Counted from the stretch's first letter, positions 42,917-52,029 are shown. The stretch is DNA of 64,000 bases from Rhodobacterales bacterium HKCCE4037 (GCA_015689645.1 WVSM01000002.1:372001-436000), one strand, 5' to 3'. Translations and numbers: made by a program. The notes: generated from the sequence alone by a model not told the origin.

Positions 42917-44344
42917 CTAGCTGATTATCTGCTCGTTGGGGCCAAGTGCACCACCCGGACGGTCCAGCCCGAGCGCCGTTTCCGGCCATGTGACCTCGAC
43001 GCGCGCGCCGGCAAGACCGACGGTGTCTTCTGCGGTCAGAAACGGATCACCGGCATTGAGAAAGCGCACCTTGGCCCCGGAGCGTTCCAGGAGCGTCTTG
43101 GCAATGAACAGGCCAAGCCCCATCCCCTCGTATCCCGGACGAGCGCTGTCGGGCGCTGTCTCGCGCCGCCTGAGAAACGGGTCACCCAGACGGCCAAGTA
43201 GGTCAGGGGGAAAGCCCTTGCCGTCGTCGGTGATCCGCAGGCTGAGTGATCCATTGCCCCATTCCCCTTCGATCCAGACCTGTTCGCTGGCGAAATCCAC
43301 GGCGTTCTGGATCAGGTTGCGCACGCCGTGAATCACCTCGGGCCGGCGCAGGATATAGGGTTGCGGTTCGGGCTCGGGGCCGCCGCCGGTGTCATCCGCT
43401 CCGGTAGGATGGAAATCGAAATGCAATTCGATCCCGCGGTCGGCATGGGGGTCGGCCGCCTCCTTGATGACGGCGCCGAACGGGGCGTGGCGCAGGTGCA
43501 GGTCGTCTTTCCCCGCCCGCCCCATGGACCGCAGGATGTCGCGGCACCGGTCGGCCTGGTCACGGATCAGCGCGGCATCCTCGGCCAGCTCAGGCTGGTC
43601 GGCAAGTTCGTCGAGCAGCTCGGACGACACCAGCTTGATCGTGGCGAGTGGCGTGCCGAGTTCATGGGCCGCCGCGGCCACGACACCGCCGAGGTCGGTC
43701 AGCTTCTGTTCCCGGGCCAGCGCCATCTGCGTCGCCAGCAACGCCTGGCTCATCCGGTGACTTTCAAGCGCCACGCGCCGGGCATAGACCGACAGGAAGA
43801 GGATGCCGATCACGATCGCGAACCAGAACCCGAGAATGAATAGGCCCGGCAATTCCAGCACGATCCCGTCCTGCGAGGTCAGGGGCACGTTCCAAAGCGC
43901 AAGGCAGGTGATCAGGAAAACCGCCAGAACCCCAAGGATCAGGGTCGAGCGCAGCGTCAGCGCGGTGGCCGAGATCGTCACCGGGGCCAGGATCAGCAGC
44001 GCGAAGGGGTTGTTCAGACCACCGGTCAGGAACAGCAGGAACGCCAATTGCGACAGGTCGAACAGCAGGGTCAGCATCGCGTCGCGGTCGCTGAGGCGCT
44101 GGTTCTCGGGGAAGATCGACATGGCGATGAGGTTCGAGACGACCGATGCGCCGATCGCCATGACGCACAGGCCCAGTTCGACGCGCAGCCCGAGGTAGAA
44201 GGCCGCGAAGACAACGGCGACGGTCTGGCCGAGGATCGCGAGCCAGCGCAGCACCAGCAATGTCCGCAGGCGCACCCAGTCGACGCGGCTTTCGCGCTGC
44301 ACCAGCGACAGCACGGGATCGTTCAGCGGCTCGGTCACGGCCAT
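42917..44344 (-). CDS. regB: Redox-sensing histidine kinase RegB/PrrB/ActS
   Basis: 475 residues from ATG 44344; an ATG three codons earlier (44353) has its RBS too close. Six membrane segments in the first 190 residues with the quinone-binding motif GGLNNPFALLILAP. Then the phospho-histidine region AAAAHELGTPLATIK, the redox cysteine in DRCRDILRSMGRAGKDD (C265 of Rhodobacter), and the ATPase domain (NLIQNAVDFA, DDGKGFP, GYEGMGLGLFI). It phosphorylates RegA when the quinone pool or thiols are reduced. Divergent from senC, as in Rhodobacter, but regA is not adjacent. Confidence 0.95.
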   Translation of the reverse strand: MAVTEPLNDPVLSLVQRESRVDWVRLRTLLVLRWLAILGQTVAVVFAAFYLGLRVELGLCVMAIGASVVSNLIAMSIFPENQRLSDRDAMLTLLFDLSQLAFLLFLTGGLNNPFALLILAPVTISATALTLRSTLILGVLAVFLITCLALWNVPLTSQDGIVLELPGLFILGFWFAIVIGILFLSVYARRVALESHRMSQALLATQMALAREQKLTDLGGVVAAAAHELGTPLATIKLVSSELLDELADQPELAEDAALIRDQADRCRDILRSMGRAGKDDLHLRHAPFGAVIKEAADPHADRGIELHFDFHPTGADDTGGGPEPEPQPYILRRPEVIHGVRNLIQNAVDFASEQVWIEGEWGNGSLSLRITDDGKGFPPDLLGRLGDPFLRRRETAPDSARPGYEGMGLGLFIAKTLLERSGAKVRFLNAGDPFLTAEDTVGLAGARVEVTWPETALGLDRPGGALGPNEQIIS

Positions 44345-44438
44345 GCGGGGCATCCTGTCACATCAACGCACTCGTGAATTGATAGTGCCGCGTACCTAGG
44401 TATTCAACGAAGCACCTTATCCAGCGCCGGAGCCACCC

Positions 44439-45074
44439 ATGATGACCCGCACCTATGCCCTTGCCTCCGCGGCGCTGATCGGGACGCTTGTGGTGGGCAC
44501 GGGCGTGGCCGTTTACCTGGGGCGCGCCGATGACGGTGACCCGTTCGGGCAATGCCGCGAAGGTGTCGTGGCCGGTGGCGGCGGCTCCATCGGCGGACCC
44601 TTCACGCTGGTCAGCGAAACCGGCGAGACGGTGACGGACGAGGATGTCATCACCGGGCCGACGCTGATGTATTTCGGCTATACCTTCTGCCCCGACGTTT
44701 GCCCGCTCGACACCGTCCGGAACGCCGAGGCGGTGGATATCCTGGCCGAGCAGGGGATCGAGGTTCTGCCGACCTTCGTATCGGTCGATCCGAACCGTGA
44801 CACGCCCGAGGTCATGGCGGCCTTTACCGCGAACGTGCACGAGAACATGCTGGGTCTGACCGGCACGCCGGAGCAGACAGATGCCGCCGCCGATGCCTAC
44901 CGCGTGTTCTACCAGAGCCACGATGACGGCACCGATCCCTATTACCTCGTCGATCACACGGCGTTCACCTACCTGATGCTGCCCGAATTCGGCTTTGCCG
45001 AGTTCTTCGGCCGCGACGTGACGCCCTCCGAAATGGCCGCGCGCACCGCGTGTTTCGTGAACGCGGCGGGGTAG
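44439..45074 (+). CDS. senC: SCO-family copper protein SenC/PrrC
   Basis: 211 residues. N-terminal membrane anchor (about 7-27), then a thioredoxin-like SCO domain with the copper ligands C84 and C88 in FCPDVCP and H173 in VDHTAFTYLM. Periplasmic copper chaperone for cytochrome oxidase CuA/CuB and coupled genetically to the RegB/RegA system; it faces regB across 94 bp. A second ATG three bases on (44442) is equally possible as the start. Confidence 0.93.
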   Translation: MMTRTYALASAALIGTLVVGTGVAVYLGRADDGDPFGQCREGVVAGGGGSIGGPFTLVSETGETVTDEDVITGPTLMYFGYTFCPDVCPLDTVRNAEAVDILAEQGIEVLPTFVSVDPNRDTPEVMAAFTANVHENMLGLTGTPEQTDAAADAYRVFYQSHDDGTDPYYLVDHTAFTYLMLPEFGFAEFFGRDVTPSEMAARTACFVNAAG

Positions 45075-45180
45075 AGGGATACCCGGCGCGGGAAGCTCTA
45101 CCGCCGTTTGCGCGCCCTGACGGAGGTAGAACGCCGTTGCGCCATGCGGCAATCGCTCATCAGGGCAATATGCTGGCATG

Positions 45181-45214
45181 AAAAAAGCGACCCGGCTGTC
45201 GGGCCGGATCGCTT
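45181..45214 (-). terminator. Rho-independent terminator of the CsbD gene
   Basis: Stem AAGCGA-x-CCGG with its complement (10 of 11 pairs, 8-base loop) followed on the minus strand by TTTT. It starts 26 bases after the stop at 45241. Confidence 0.8.
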
Positions 45215-45240
45215 GACGATCACTGAATGTATCGCGGCGG

Positions 45241-45420
45241 TCACTTGCCCTTCACGGCACCTTTGACCTCGCCCTTGGCTTGCTGTGCTTCGCCCTTCAG
45301 CTGCTGCTTCTTGCCTTCGGCTTTCAGCTTTTCGTTGTCGGTGGCTTTGCCGACCGCTTCCTTGGCGGACCCGGCGGCCTTGTTGACGGCACCTTTGGCC
45401 TTGTCTGCGAATTCACTCAT
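45241..45420 (-). CDS. CsbD-family stress protein (59 residues)
   Basis: 59 residues, Lys/Ala/Glu/Gly-rich and hydrophilic, with the CsbD repeats D-K-A-K-G-A-V-N-K-A-A-G and KGEAQQAKGEVKGAVKGK. GGAGGAG before ATG 45420. CsbD proteins are general stress proteins of unclear mechanism. An exact EcfG promoter lies about 137-161 bp upstream and a strong terminator follows, so the gene is monocistronic and stress controlled. Confidence 0.85.
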   Translation of the reverse strand: MSEFADKAKGAVNKAAGSAKEAVGKATDNEKLKAEGKKQQLKGEAQQAKGEVKGAVKGK

Positions 45421-45556
45421 GGCTTTCTCCTCCAGAATATATGGGGTTCACGGTATCTCCAGCGCCTGACGCAGGCGCAGTCCGACATGCGGATCGGTGG
45501 TCGTTACCGTCCTTCGGTCGCGGAATGTCGGGGTCACGTCTTGTCGGCAGATTTTT

Positions 45557-45581
45557 AACGCGGATGATCCGGCCTGGTTCC
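45557..45581 (-). promoter_or_regulatory. EcfG-type general stress promoter (CsbD gene)
   Basis: On the minus strand GGAAC-N16-CGTT, exact consensus, oriented towards the CsbD gene with a leader of about 130 bases. It begins about 18 bp past the amt terminator. Confidence 0.75.
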
Positions 45582-45598
45582 TTCGACCCCGAGGGAAA

Positions 45599-45627
45599 AG
45601 AAAAGGGCGCCCGCTGGGGGCGCCCTT
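45599..45627 (-). terminator. Rho-independent terminator of amt
   Basis: AAGGGCGCCC-N5-GGGCGCCCTT, a perfect 10-bp stem, followed on the minus strand by TTCTTTTCCC. It lies 25 bases after the amt stop. The stem is almost the same as that of the trxA terminator. Confidence 0.85.
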
Positions 45628-45651
45628 CGTGTTTCAGGATCGTGGGGGCGA

Positions 45652-47004
45652 TCAGCCCTTGGTGAAGTCCGGGTAGGCTTCCATGCCAAGCTCGGCCACG
45701 TCGAGACCGGTGATCTCGGCTTCCTCGTCCACGCGGATGCCCACGGTGGCCTTGAGGATGAACCAGACGACCAGCGAGGTCACGAAGACGAAGATGCCGA
45801 TGGCCGCGATGCCGAGGATCTGCGCGCCCCAGTTGCCGGTGTAGAAGGCAACCGCCAGCGTGCCCCAGATCCCTGCGATCAGGTGGACCGGGATGGCGCC
45901 GACGACGTCGTCAATCTTCATCTTGTCGAGCATCGGAACCGTCAGGACCACGATCACGCCACCGATTGCACCGGTCACCAGCGCCATGAAGAGCGACGGG
46001 GCAAGCGGTTCTGCGGTGATCGACACGAGTCCGGCCAGCGCACCGTTGAGGACCATGGTCAGGTCGACCTTGCCATACATCACCTGCGTCAGGATCAGCG
46101 CGGCGACGGCGCCGGATGCTGCGGCCATGTTGGTGTTGGCGAAGATGCGCGACACGTCGGCGACGTCACCGATGGTGCCCATGGCAAGCTGCGAGCCGCC
46201 GTTGAAGCCGAACCAGCCGAGCCACAGGATGAACGTACCCAGAGTGGCCAGCGCGAGGTTCGAGCCGGGCATCGGGTTGGTGCGGCCGTCCTTGTACTTG
46301 CCCAGACGGGGCCCGAGGACGATGGCACCGGCCAGCGCTGCGAAGCCGCCGCCTGCGTGCACGAGGGTAGAACCTGCGAAGTCGGAGAAGCCCGCAGCGG
46401 ACAACCAGCCGCCGCCCCACTGCCAGGACGCTTCGATCGGATAGATGAAGCCGGTCAGCACAACGACGAAGATCAGGAAGGGCCACAGCTTGATGCGCTC
46501 GGCCAGGGTGCCGGACACGATGGAGGCGGTGGTGGCGCAGAACATCAACTGAAAGAAGAAGTCCGAGCCGACTGATGCGTAATCGAGCGCGGTTTCGGTG
46601 TCGGCAAGGCCAACGGGCTCCAGCGAGGTGATCGAGAAGAAAGGTCCCAACCAGCCGTCGATCAACCACTTGCTGACCTCACCATCGGCCAGATCCGCGC
46701 CATAGGCCCCCGGATACATGATATTGAAACCAACCAGCCAGTACATGATCGCCGCGATCGAGAAGAGCGCGATGTTCTTGGTCAGCTGCATGGTGACGTT
46801 CTTGGACCGCACGAGGCCCGCTTCGAGCATCGCGAAGCCTGCCGCCATCCAGAACACGAGGAAGCCGCCGATCAGGAACAGCAGCGTGGTGAAGATATAG
46901 CCGGTGTGCGTCGCCGCTTCGACGCCCGCCTCTTGTGCGAAACCCATCGACGGCAGGGCCGTCAGGGCCACCGCAGCGAGGGGAAGGAGATACTTGGTTT
47001 TCAT
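45652..47004 (-). CDS. amt: Ammonium transporter
   Basis: 450 residues with a signal peptide (MKTKYLLPLAAVALTALPSMGFA) and about eleven membrane helices. Pore twin histidines in TLVHAGGG and IPVHLIAG, and AGFSDFAGS with the conserved Asp. Imports ammonium when nitrogen is limiting, blocked by the GlnK encoded 39 bp upstream. The pair glnK-amt is a standard nitrogen-regulated operon. Confidence 0.95.
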   Translation of the reverse strand: MKTKYLLPLAAVALTALPSMGFAQEAGVEAATHTGYIFTTLLFLIGGFLVFWMAAGFAMLEAGLVRSKNVTMQLTKNIALFSIAAIMYWLVGFNIMYPGAYGADLADGEVSKWLIDGWLGPFFSITSLEPVGLADTETALDYASVGSDFFFQLMFCATTASIVSGTLAERIKLWPFLIFVVVLTGFIYPIEASWQWGGGWLSAAGFSDFAGSTLVHAGGGFAALAGAIVLGPRLGKYKDGRTNPMPGSNLALATLGTFILWLGWFGFNGGSQLAMGTIGDVADVSRIFANTNMAAASGAVAALILTQVMYGKVDLTMVLNGALAGLVSITAEPLAPSLFMALVTGAIGGVIVVLTVPMLDKMKIDDVVGAIPVHLIAGIWGTLAVAFYTGNWGAQILGIAAIGIFVFVTSLVVWFILKATVGIRVDEEAEITGLDVAELGMEAYPDFTKG

Positions 47005-47043
47005 TGTCTCTCTCTAACCTTTGAATTGCAGGAACGAGGGCGA

Positions 47044-47382
47044 TCAGATCGCGTCGTCGTTTGTTTCGCCGGTGCGCACACGCACCGCGCTCTGAACGTC
47101 GAGGACGAAGATCTTGCCGTCGCCGATCTTGTCGGTCTTCGCGGTGGTCTGGATGGTCTCGACGACCTGGTCGGCCATGGAGGCCGATACGACGATTTCC
47201 AGCTTCACCTTCGGCACGAAGTTCACGGCGTATTCCGCGCCGCGATAGATCTCGGTGTGGCCGGACTGGGAGCCGAAGCCCTTGATCTCGGTCACCATCA
47301 TGCCGCGCACGCCGATTGCGGTCAGCGCCTCGCGGACCTCCTCGAGCTTGAACGGTTTGATTGCTGCAATGATGAGTTTCAC
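47044..47382 (-). CDS. glnK: Nitrogen regulatory protein PII (GlnK)
   Basis: 112 residues. T-loop tyrosine Y51 in GAEYAVNF is the uridylylation site; GKIFVLDVQSAVRVRTGE is the C-terminal PII signature. Start codon is GTG at 47382 with AAGGGGTG upstream. Senses ATP/ADP and 2-oxoglutarate and regulates Amt. I found no convincing sigma-54 (GG-N10-GC) site upstream. Confidence 0.95.
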   Translation of the reverse strand: MKLIIAAIKPFKLEEVREALTAIGVRGMMVTEIKGFGSQSGHTEIYRGAEYAVNFVPKVKLEIVVSASMADQVVETIQTTAKTDKIGDGKIFVLDVQSAVRVRTGETNDDAI

Positions 47383-47440
47383 CTTTTGTCACCCCTTGCG
47401 GTTGCTAACTGTCCCCACGACCACATGGCCGGGCCTTACC

Positions 47441-47495
47441 AGCGACCCGTGAGCGGGCCGGATACGCCGCTAAAACAGGCCGAGCGACCCGTGAG
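47441..47495. repeat. 13-bp direct repeat with a 42-bp period
   Basis: AGCGACCCGTGAG occurs at 47441-47453 and exactly again at 47483-47495. A 42-bp step is four helical turns, so both copies face the same side of the DNA, as expected for a regulator binding twice upstream of glnK. Confidence 0.55.
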
Positions 47496-47546
47496 AGCAA
47501 CGAAGCGCCCCCTAATTCGCTGGCGCATTTCGGGGCATTTGCAAAA

Positions 47547-47560
47547 TTTTTGCGCAAAAA
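47547..47560. promoter_or_regulatory. 14-bp perfect palindrome TTTTTGCGCAAAAA
   Basis: Self-complementary with a CG centre, as LacI-type operators often are. Shares the core TTTGCGCAAA with the palindrome upstream of regA. Confidence 0.45.
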
Positions 47561-47711
47561 CGACCGGATGCATAAATTTTAGTCGATAGGTTGATCGGTC
47601 AGATTGGTCTGACCCCTTCGCAATCGACTCGAATTTGCCTATCTTGATCCTCAAATGAGGTTGGTCCGGGCTTGTGCCGAAATGGACCCCCGGCAGAGGC
47701 AAGAGACGGAT

Positions 47712-49997
47712 ATGAGCCCATCTGGAAATGGTAACCGACGGCTGGTGGCCGACCGGCGCGGGACGCAGAGCCCGACGCGCACAACGAAGTCGCGCGCGTC
47801 CTCAGGCGGCGGGACCGGCGGTGGCGGGCGCGGCTCAGGCAGCGGGGGCGGCAGACGTCGCAGCCGTCAGCCCCGGCGCAGGGCGCCGCAGCGCAAGGGC
47901 GTCCTCGGGTTTCTCGCGCGCGTCATCAGCTTCTTCTTCCGCCTGATCTGGGGTGTGATGTGGCGGGGCGTCGCCGTTGTGGCCCTCCTGGTCGCGCTGG
48001 GAGCGGGCTATTTCTATAGCCAGCTTCCCGAGGTGGACGCCCTTCTGGACGCCCGCGCGCGGGGTTCGGTCACAATGCTGGACCGGCATGGTGAAATCTT
48101 CGCGTGGCGGGGTGAGCAGTTCGGCGGTGCAATCACGCCCGACACGACCTCGGAGCATCTGGTGAACGCGATCGTGGCAACCGAAGACAGGCGCTACTGG
48201 TGGCACCTTGGCGTCAGCCCGCGCGGCATCGCCAGCGCCATGATGATCAACATGCGCGAGGGGCGCAGCCCGTTGCAGGGCCACGGCGGGTCCACCCTGA
48301 CCCAGCAGACCGCGAAACTCCTCTGTCTGGGTCGCGAATACGACCAGGACGAATGGGACAGCGAGGCCGCCTACGAGGCGGACTGCCGCCGCACGACCCT
48401 GTGGCGCAAGGTGCAGGAGATGGTCTTCGCCTTCGCGATGGAGCTGCGCTACTCGAAGGACGAGATCCTGTCGATCTACCTCAACCGCGCTTACCTGGGC
48501 GCAGGGGCGCGTGGGTTCGAAGCGGCGTCACAGCGCTATTTCGGCATTTCATCGAGCGATCTGAACCCGCAGCAATCGGCGATGCTTGCGGGGCTGCTGG
48601 TGGCGCCGACGCGCTTCGCGCCCACCAACAACCTGCAGCGCTCGCAAGAGCGGGCGAACCTGGTTTTGGGTCTGATGGAGCGGGAAGGTTACCTGACCGC
48701 CGAGGCCGCCGACCGCGCACGCGCCAACCCGGCCACGTTGTCGGATGCCGCGGGACAGGACACCGGCGGGTATTTCGCCGACTGGATCATGCGGGCCGGG
48801 CCTGACTTCCTGACCAATGAAACGACCGAGGATGTCATCATCCGCACCACGTTCGACCCTGCCATCCAGGCGGCGGCGGAGGCGGCGATTCAGAACGTGT
48901 TCGCCGACCAGGTGCGCGAAGGCTCCGAAGCGGAGGCGGCCATTGTCGTGATGAGCGCCGACGGGGCCGTCCGTGCGATGGTGGGCGGGCGCGACCTGGA
49001 AGGCGGTGGCGTGTTCAACCGAGCCGACCAGGCGTTGCGGCAGACCGGATCGGCCTTCAAGCCCTTCGTTTATGCCACCGCGCTCGACCTCGGGTTCCGT
49101 TTCGACGACCTCGTTCTGGACGCGCCGCTGACGATCAACGTGCCCGGCTCAGGCCCCTACAGCCCCGAAAACTACGACGGCCAGTATCGTGGCGAGGTCA
49201 CGCTGACGGATGCGCTGCGGCATTCGCTGAACACGCCCGCGGTGCGCCTGTCGGAAGAGGTGGGCCGCGACCTCGTGCGCACCGTCGCCGCGCAATTCGG
49301 CATCGAAAGCGACCTGGCCGCCGGTCCGGCCCTGGCGCTCGGCGCGTCGGAGTCGACGCTGATCGAGATGACGGGCGCTTATGCCGGTATCCTCAATGGC
49401 GGCAGCGCGGTGCGCCCCTACGGCATGACCGAGCTGCGCCTGATGGGTGAAAGCGAGCCGATGTTCGAACAGGACACCGGCATCCAGGAACGCGTGATCT
49501 CGGAATTCTCGGCGCAGCAGCTCACCTACATGATGAGCCAGGTGACGACGGCGGGCACCGGCACCCGCGCGGCGCTTGCCGACCGGCCAACGGCGGGCAA
49601 GACCGGCACGACCAACAGCGCGCGGGATGCGTGGTTCGTTGGGTTCACCGCCGACTACGTCGCGGGCGTGTGGATGGGCTACGACGACAACCGCCCGCTT
49701 GCCGGCGTGACCGGAGGCGGATTGCCCGCGGAAATCTGGCGGCAGGCGATGGAGCGTATTCATGCCGACCTTCCGCCGCGTCCGTTGCCGATGATCGACC
49801 CGGTTGCCGAGGCTCGCCCGGCCAACCAGCCGCAGGCGCTGAACGCCGACGGGCTCGTGCGTGACGGGACCGGCCAATTGACCGGGCCGGTGACACCGCG
49901 CGGCACGCGCATTCCCATCGGAAACGGGAATGGCGGCGGCAACCTCGGCAACGCGATCAACGATGTGCTGAACCAGATCTTCGGGCCCCGCAACTGA
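47712..49997 (+). CDS. Penicillin-binding protein 1A family (bifunctional transglycosylase/transpeptidase)
   Basis: 761 residues from ATG 47712; an ATG at 47682 is possible. A Gly/Arg/Ser-rich disordered N-terminus (about 25-70) precedes one membrane anchor (about 72-105). The glycosyltransferase-51 domain has EDRRYWWHLGVSPRG and GGSTLTQQTAKLL. The transpeptidase has SxxK in GSAFKPF, SxN in HSLNTPA and KTG in GKTGTTNSA. It polymerises and cross-links peptidoglycan in the periplasm. The Gly-rich tail ends FGPRN. Divergent from glnK. Confidence 0.93.
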   Translation: MSPSGNGNRRLVADRRGTQSPTRTTKSRASSGGGTGGGGRGSGSGGGRRRSRQPRRRAPQRKGVLGFLARVISFFFRLIWGVMWRGVAVVALLVALGAGYFYSQLPEVDALLDARARGSVTMLDRHGEIFAWRGEQFGGAITPDTTSEHLVNAIVATEDRRYWWHLGVSPRGIASAMMINMREGRSPLQGHGGSTLTQQTAKLLCLGREYDQDEWDSEAAYEADCRRTTLWRKVQEMVFAFAMELRYSKDEILSIYLNRAYLGAGARGFEAASQRYFGISSSDLNPQQSAMLAGLLVAPTRFAPTNNLQRSQERANLVLGLMEREGYLTAEAADRARANPATLSDAAGQDTGGYFADWIMRAGPDFLTNETTEDVIIRTTFDPAIQAAAEAAIQNVFADQVREGSEAEAAIVVMSADGAVRAMVGGRDLEGGGVFNRADQALRQTGSAFKPFVYATALDLGFRFDDLVLDAPLTINVPGSGPYSPENYDGQYRGEVTLTDALRHSLNTPAVRLSEEVGRDLVRTVAAQFGIESDLAAGPALALGASESTLIEMTGAYAGILNGGSAVRPYGMTELRLMGESEPMFEQDTGIQERVISEFSAQQLTYMMSQVTTAGTGTRAALADRPTAGKTGTTNSARDAWFVGFTADYVAGVWMGYDDNRPLAGVTGGGLPAEIWRQAMERIHADLPPRPLPMIDPVAEARPANQPQALNADGLVRDGTGQLTGPVTPRGTRIPIGNGNGGGNLGNAINDVLNQIFGPRN

Positions 49998-50013
49998 CGC
50001 CGGGGCCTGTGGT

Positions 50014-51582
50014 TCAGTACCCCAGCGCGATCCCGTCCTTGCGCGGGTCGCTGCCGGCCTCCAGCACGCCGTCGGGCCGGATACGGATCGCCTGTGCGCC
50101 GCCGACGGCGGTGACGGGAACCTGCACGTCATGGCCCTTCGCGGCGAGCCCTTCGTGCACCTCCGCCGCGTAGCCGCGTTCGACCTTCAGATGCCCCGCC
50201 TCGGCAAAGCTGCGCGGTGCGTCAATCGCCGCCTGCGGGCCCATGCCGTAGTCGACGACGTTCGACACGAAGCGCGCGTGGCCGGTGGATTGGTAGGCGC
50301 CGCCCATCACGCCGAAGGGCATCAGGCTGCCGTCTCCCAGCTTCAGCATTCCGGGGATGATCGTGTGCATCGGGCGCTTGCCGGGGCCGACCTCGTTCGG
50401 GTGCCCCTTCTCCAGCGTGAAGCCACCGCCCCGGTTCTGGAACAGAACGCCGAACTTGTCCGAGGCGATGCCGGAGCCGAAGGAGTGGAAGATGGAATAG
50501 ATCAGGCTAACGGCCTGGCGGTTCTTGTCGACCACGGTGATGTAGACCGTGTCCTTGTGGATGTTGTCCGAAGCCTTGCGCGCGTCTGGCATGGCGCGGT
50601 CGGGGTCGATCAACCCTGCGAGGGATCTTGCGGTGTCCTTCGACAGCATGTGGTCCAGCCGCGTGACGTGATCCATGTCGGCGATGAACCGGTCCCGCGC
50701 GTCGTAGCCGAGCTTGGTCGCCTCGGCCTCCAGGTGGGCGCGCATCGTGCCGAAGGCGTCCTCCTGCGGGTCCATCGTCTCGAGCATGTTGAGGATCAGC
50801 ATCGCTGTTGCGCCTTGGCCGTTCGGCGGGATCTCCAGCAATTCGGCATCTCGGTAGGTTGAGCGCAGAGGATCGACGTAGTCGCAGGCCGTGGCGGCGA
50901 AATCGTCGAGCGTGTGGGTGCCGCCGAGCGCGCGGAGGGAGGCGACCATATCCTCGGCCACCTCGCCCTCGTAGAAGCCGGCGCGCCCCTCGGCGGCGAC
51001 ACGGCGCAGGACCTCGGCCTGACCCGGCGCGGCAAAGCGGGCGCCAAGGGGCAAGGGCGCATCATCTTTCAGAAACAGTTCACGGGCGCGGCCCGTCAGC
51101 ACGTTGCCGCTTTGCTCGTAGTCGAAGGCCACGCGGGGCGCGACGGGAATGCCGGCATCGGCGTATTGGATCGCGGGCCCGAGAACCTGGTCGAGCGGCA
51201 GATGGCCGTGGTCGCCATGCAACCGGCAGAAGCCATCGACCGCGCCCGGTATGGTCACGGCGGCCACATCATAGAGCGGCATGACCTCGTGCTTTGCCCG
51301 AATCGCATCGCCATCGGTACCGGCCGGGGCGCGGCCCGAGGCATTCAGCCCGATGATCCGACTGTCCGGCTGGGACACGATTGCGAACATGTCACCGCCT
51401 AGGCCGGTGCTCTGCGGCTCGCAGAAGCCAAGCAGGATCGCCGCGCCGATGGCCGCGTCCACGGCATTGCCACCAGCCTGCAGCAAGGCGATGGCGGTCT
51501 GGGTGGCCAGCGGATGTGAGGTGGCGCACATCCCCTGATCGGCGAAGACGGCGGATCGGCCCGGTTTCTGGAAATCGCGCAT
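50014..51582 (-). CDS. Gamma-glutamyltransferase-family Ntn hydrolase
   Basis: 522 residues. Family landmarks: ATSHPLATQTAIALLQAGGNAVDAAIGAA near the start, STGLGGDMF, and the self-cleavage/nucleophile threonine in KDTVYITVVD (family TTHxSVVD). GGGAYQSTGH in the small subunit replaces the usual GSPGG loop, and there is no signal peptide, so it is probably a cytosolic GGT-like acylase rather than a classic periplasmic GGT. Converges on the penicillin-binding protein gene 16 bp away. Confidence 0.85.
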   Translation of the reverse strand: MRDFQKPGRSAVFADQGMCATSHPLATQTAIALLQAGGNAVDAAIGAAILLGFCEPQSTGLGGDMFAIVSQPDSRIIGLNASGRAPAGTDGDAIRAKHEVMPLYDVAAVTIPGAVDGFCRLHGDHGHLPLDQVLGPAIQYADAGIPVAPRVAFDYEQSGNVLTGRARELFLKDDAPLPLGARFAAPGQAEVLRRVAAEGRAGFYEGEVAEDMVASLRALGGTHTLDDFAATACDYVDPLRSTYRDAELLEIPPNGQGATAMLILNMLETMDPQEDAFGTMRAHLEAEATKLGYDARDRFIADMDHVTRLDHMLSKDTARSLAGLIDPDRAMPDARKASDNIHKDTVYITVVDKNRQAVSLIYSIFHSFGSGIASDKFGVLFQNRGGGFTLEKGHPNEVGPGKRPMHTIIPGMLKLGDGSLMPFGVMGGAYQSTGHARFVSNVVDYGMGPQAAIDAPRSFAEAGHLKVERGYAAEVHEGLAAKGHDVQVPVTAVGGAQAIRIRPDGVLEAGSDPRKDGIALGY

Positions 51583-52029
51583 GGGGAACTCCCTTCCTGA
51601 GTTGCGTGCAGCCTAGGCGCGGGCGCGCTGAGGACAAGGCCAATCGTTCCGCTGCCGGCGTTGCGGACCCGGAGTCATGTTGTGTTTTCGGGGAAGGCTT
51701 CTTGCCACAGGGGACCTCGACGTCGCGCACTGGGTGGGGGCTTTGACACGCGACGCCGAGGGAAGCCTCTGCAGCTACAGTTTCGTTATCCCCCCGTTTC
51801 GGGGCGTGCGTTTGATCGGAAAAAGGCAATCTCGTGGCTGACCTGCACGTATTTGAAACAATCGCCAAGGAATATGCGGATTGGACGCGCGGTCTGGGGC
51901 AATGGCGGCGACGCGGGACCAGGTAGCGAGGGATTCGGGGTACCAGGCCGGGGAGAACGCGCTATAGCGAGCAGGTCAGGCAGCAATGCCGACTGTCGAG
52001 GTCCGAGTGCGGTCCGCTGGTCGTGCGAT
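51583..52029. other. Gene-free stretch between GGT-like and RsbW-like genes
   Basis: About 450 bp with no convincing gene, hairpin or repeat. Short open frames on the minus strand have no RBS and no family resemblance. It contains the downstream end of the RsbW-like transcript and the promoter of the GGT-like gene. Confidence 0.45.

Larger units (their letters stand above)
47383..47711. other. Divergent region between glnK and the penicillin-binding protein gene
   Basis: About 330 bp carrying the direct repeat at 47441-47495 and the palindrome at 47547-47560, both candidate regulatory sites. Promoters for both genes must lie here; none is assigned firmly. Confidence 0.55.

Noticed and set aside
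47383-47600. Sigma-54 promoter of glnK
   Set aside because: No GG-N10-GC element with good flanks was found on the minus strand.
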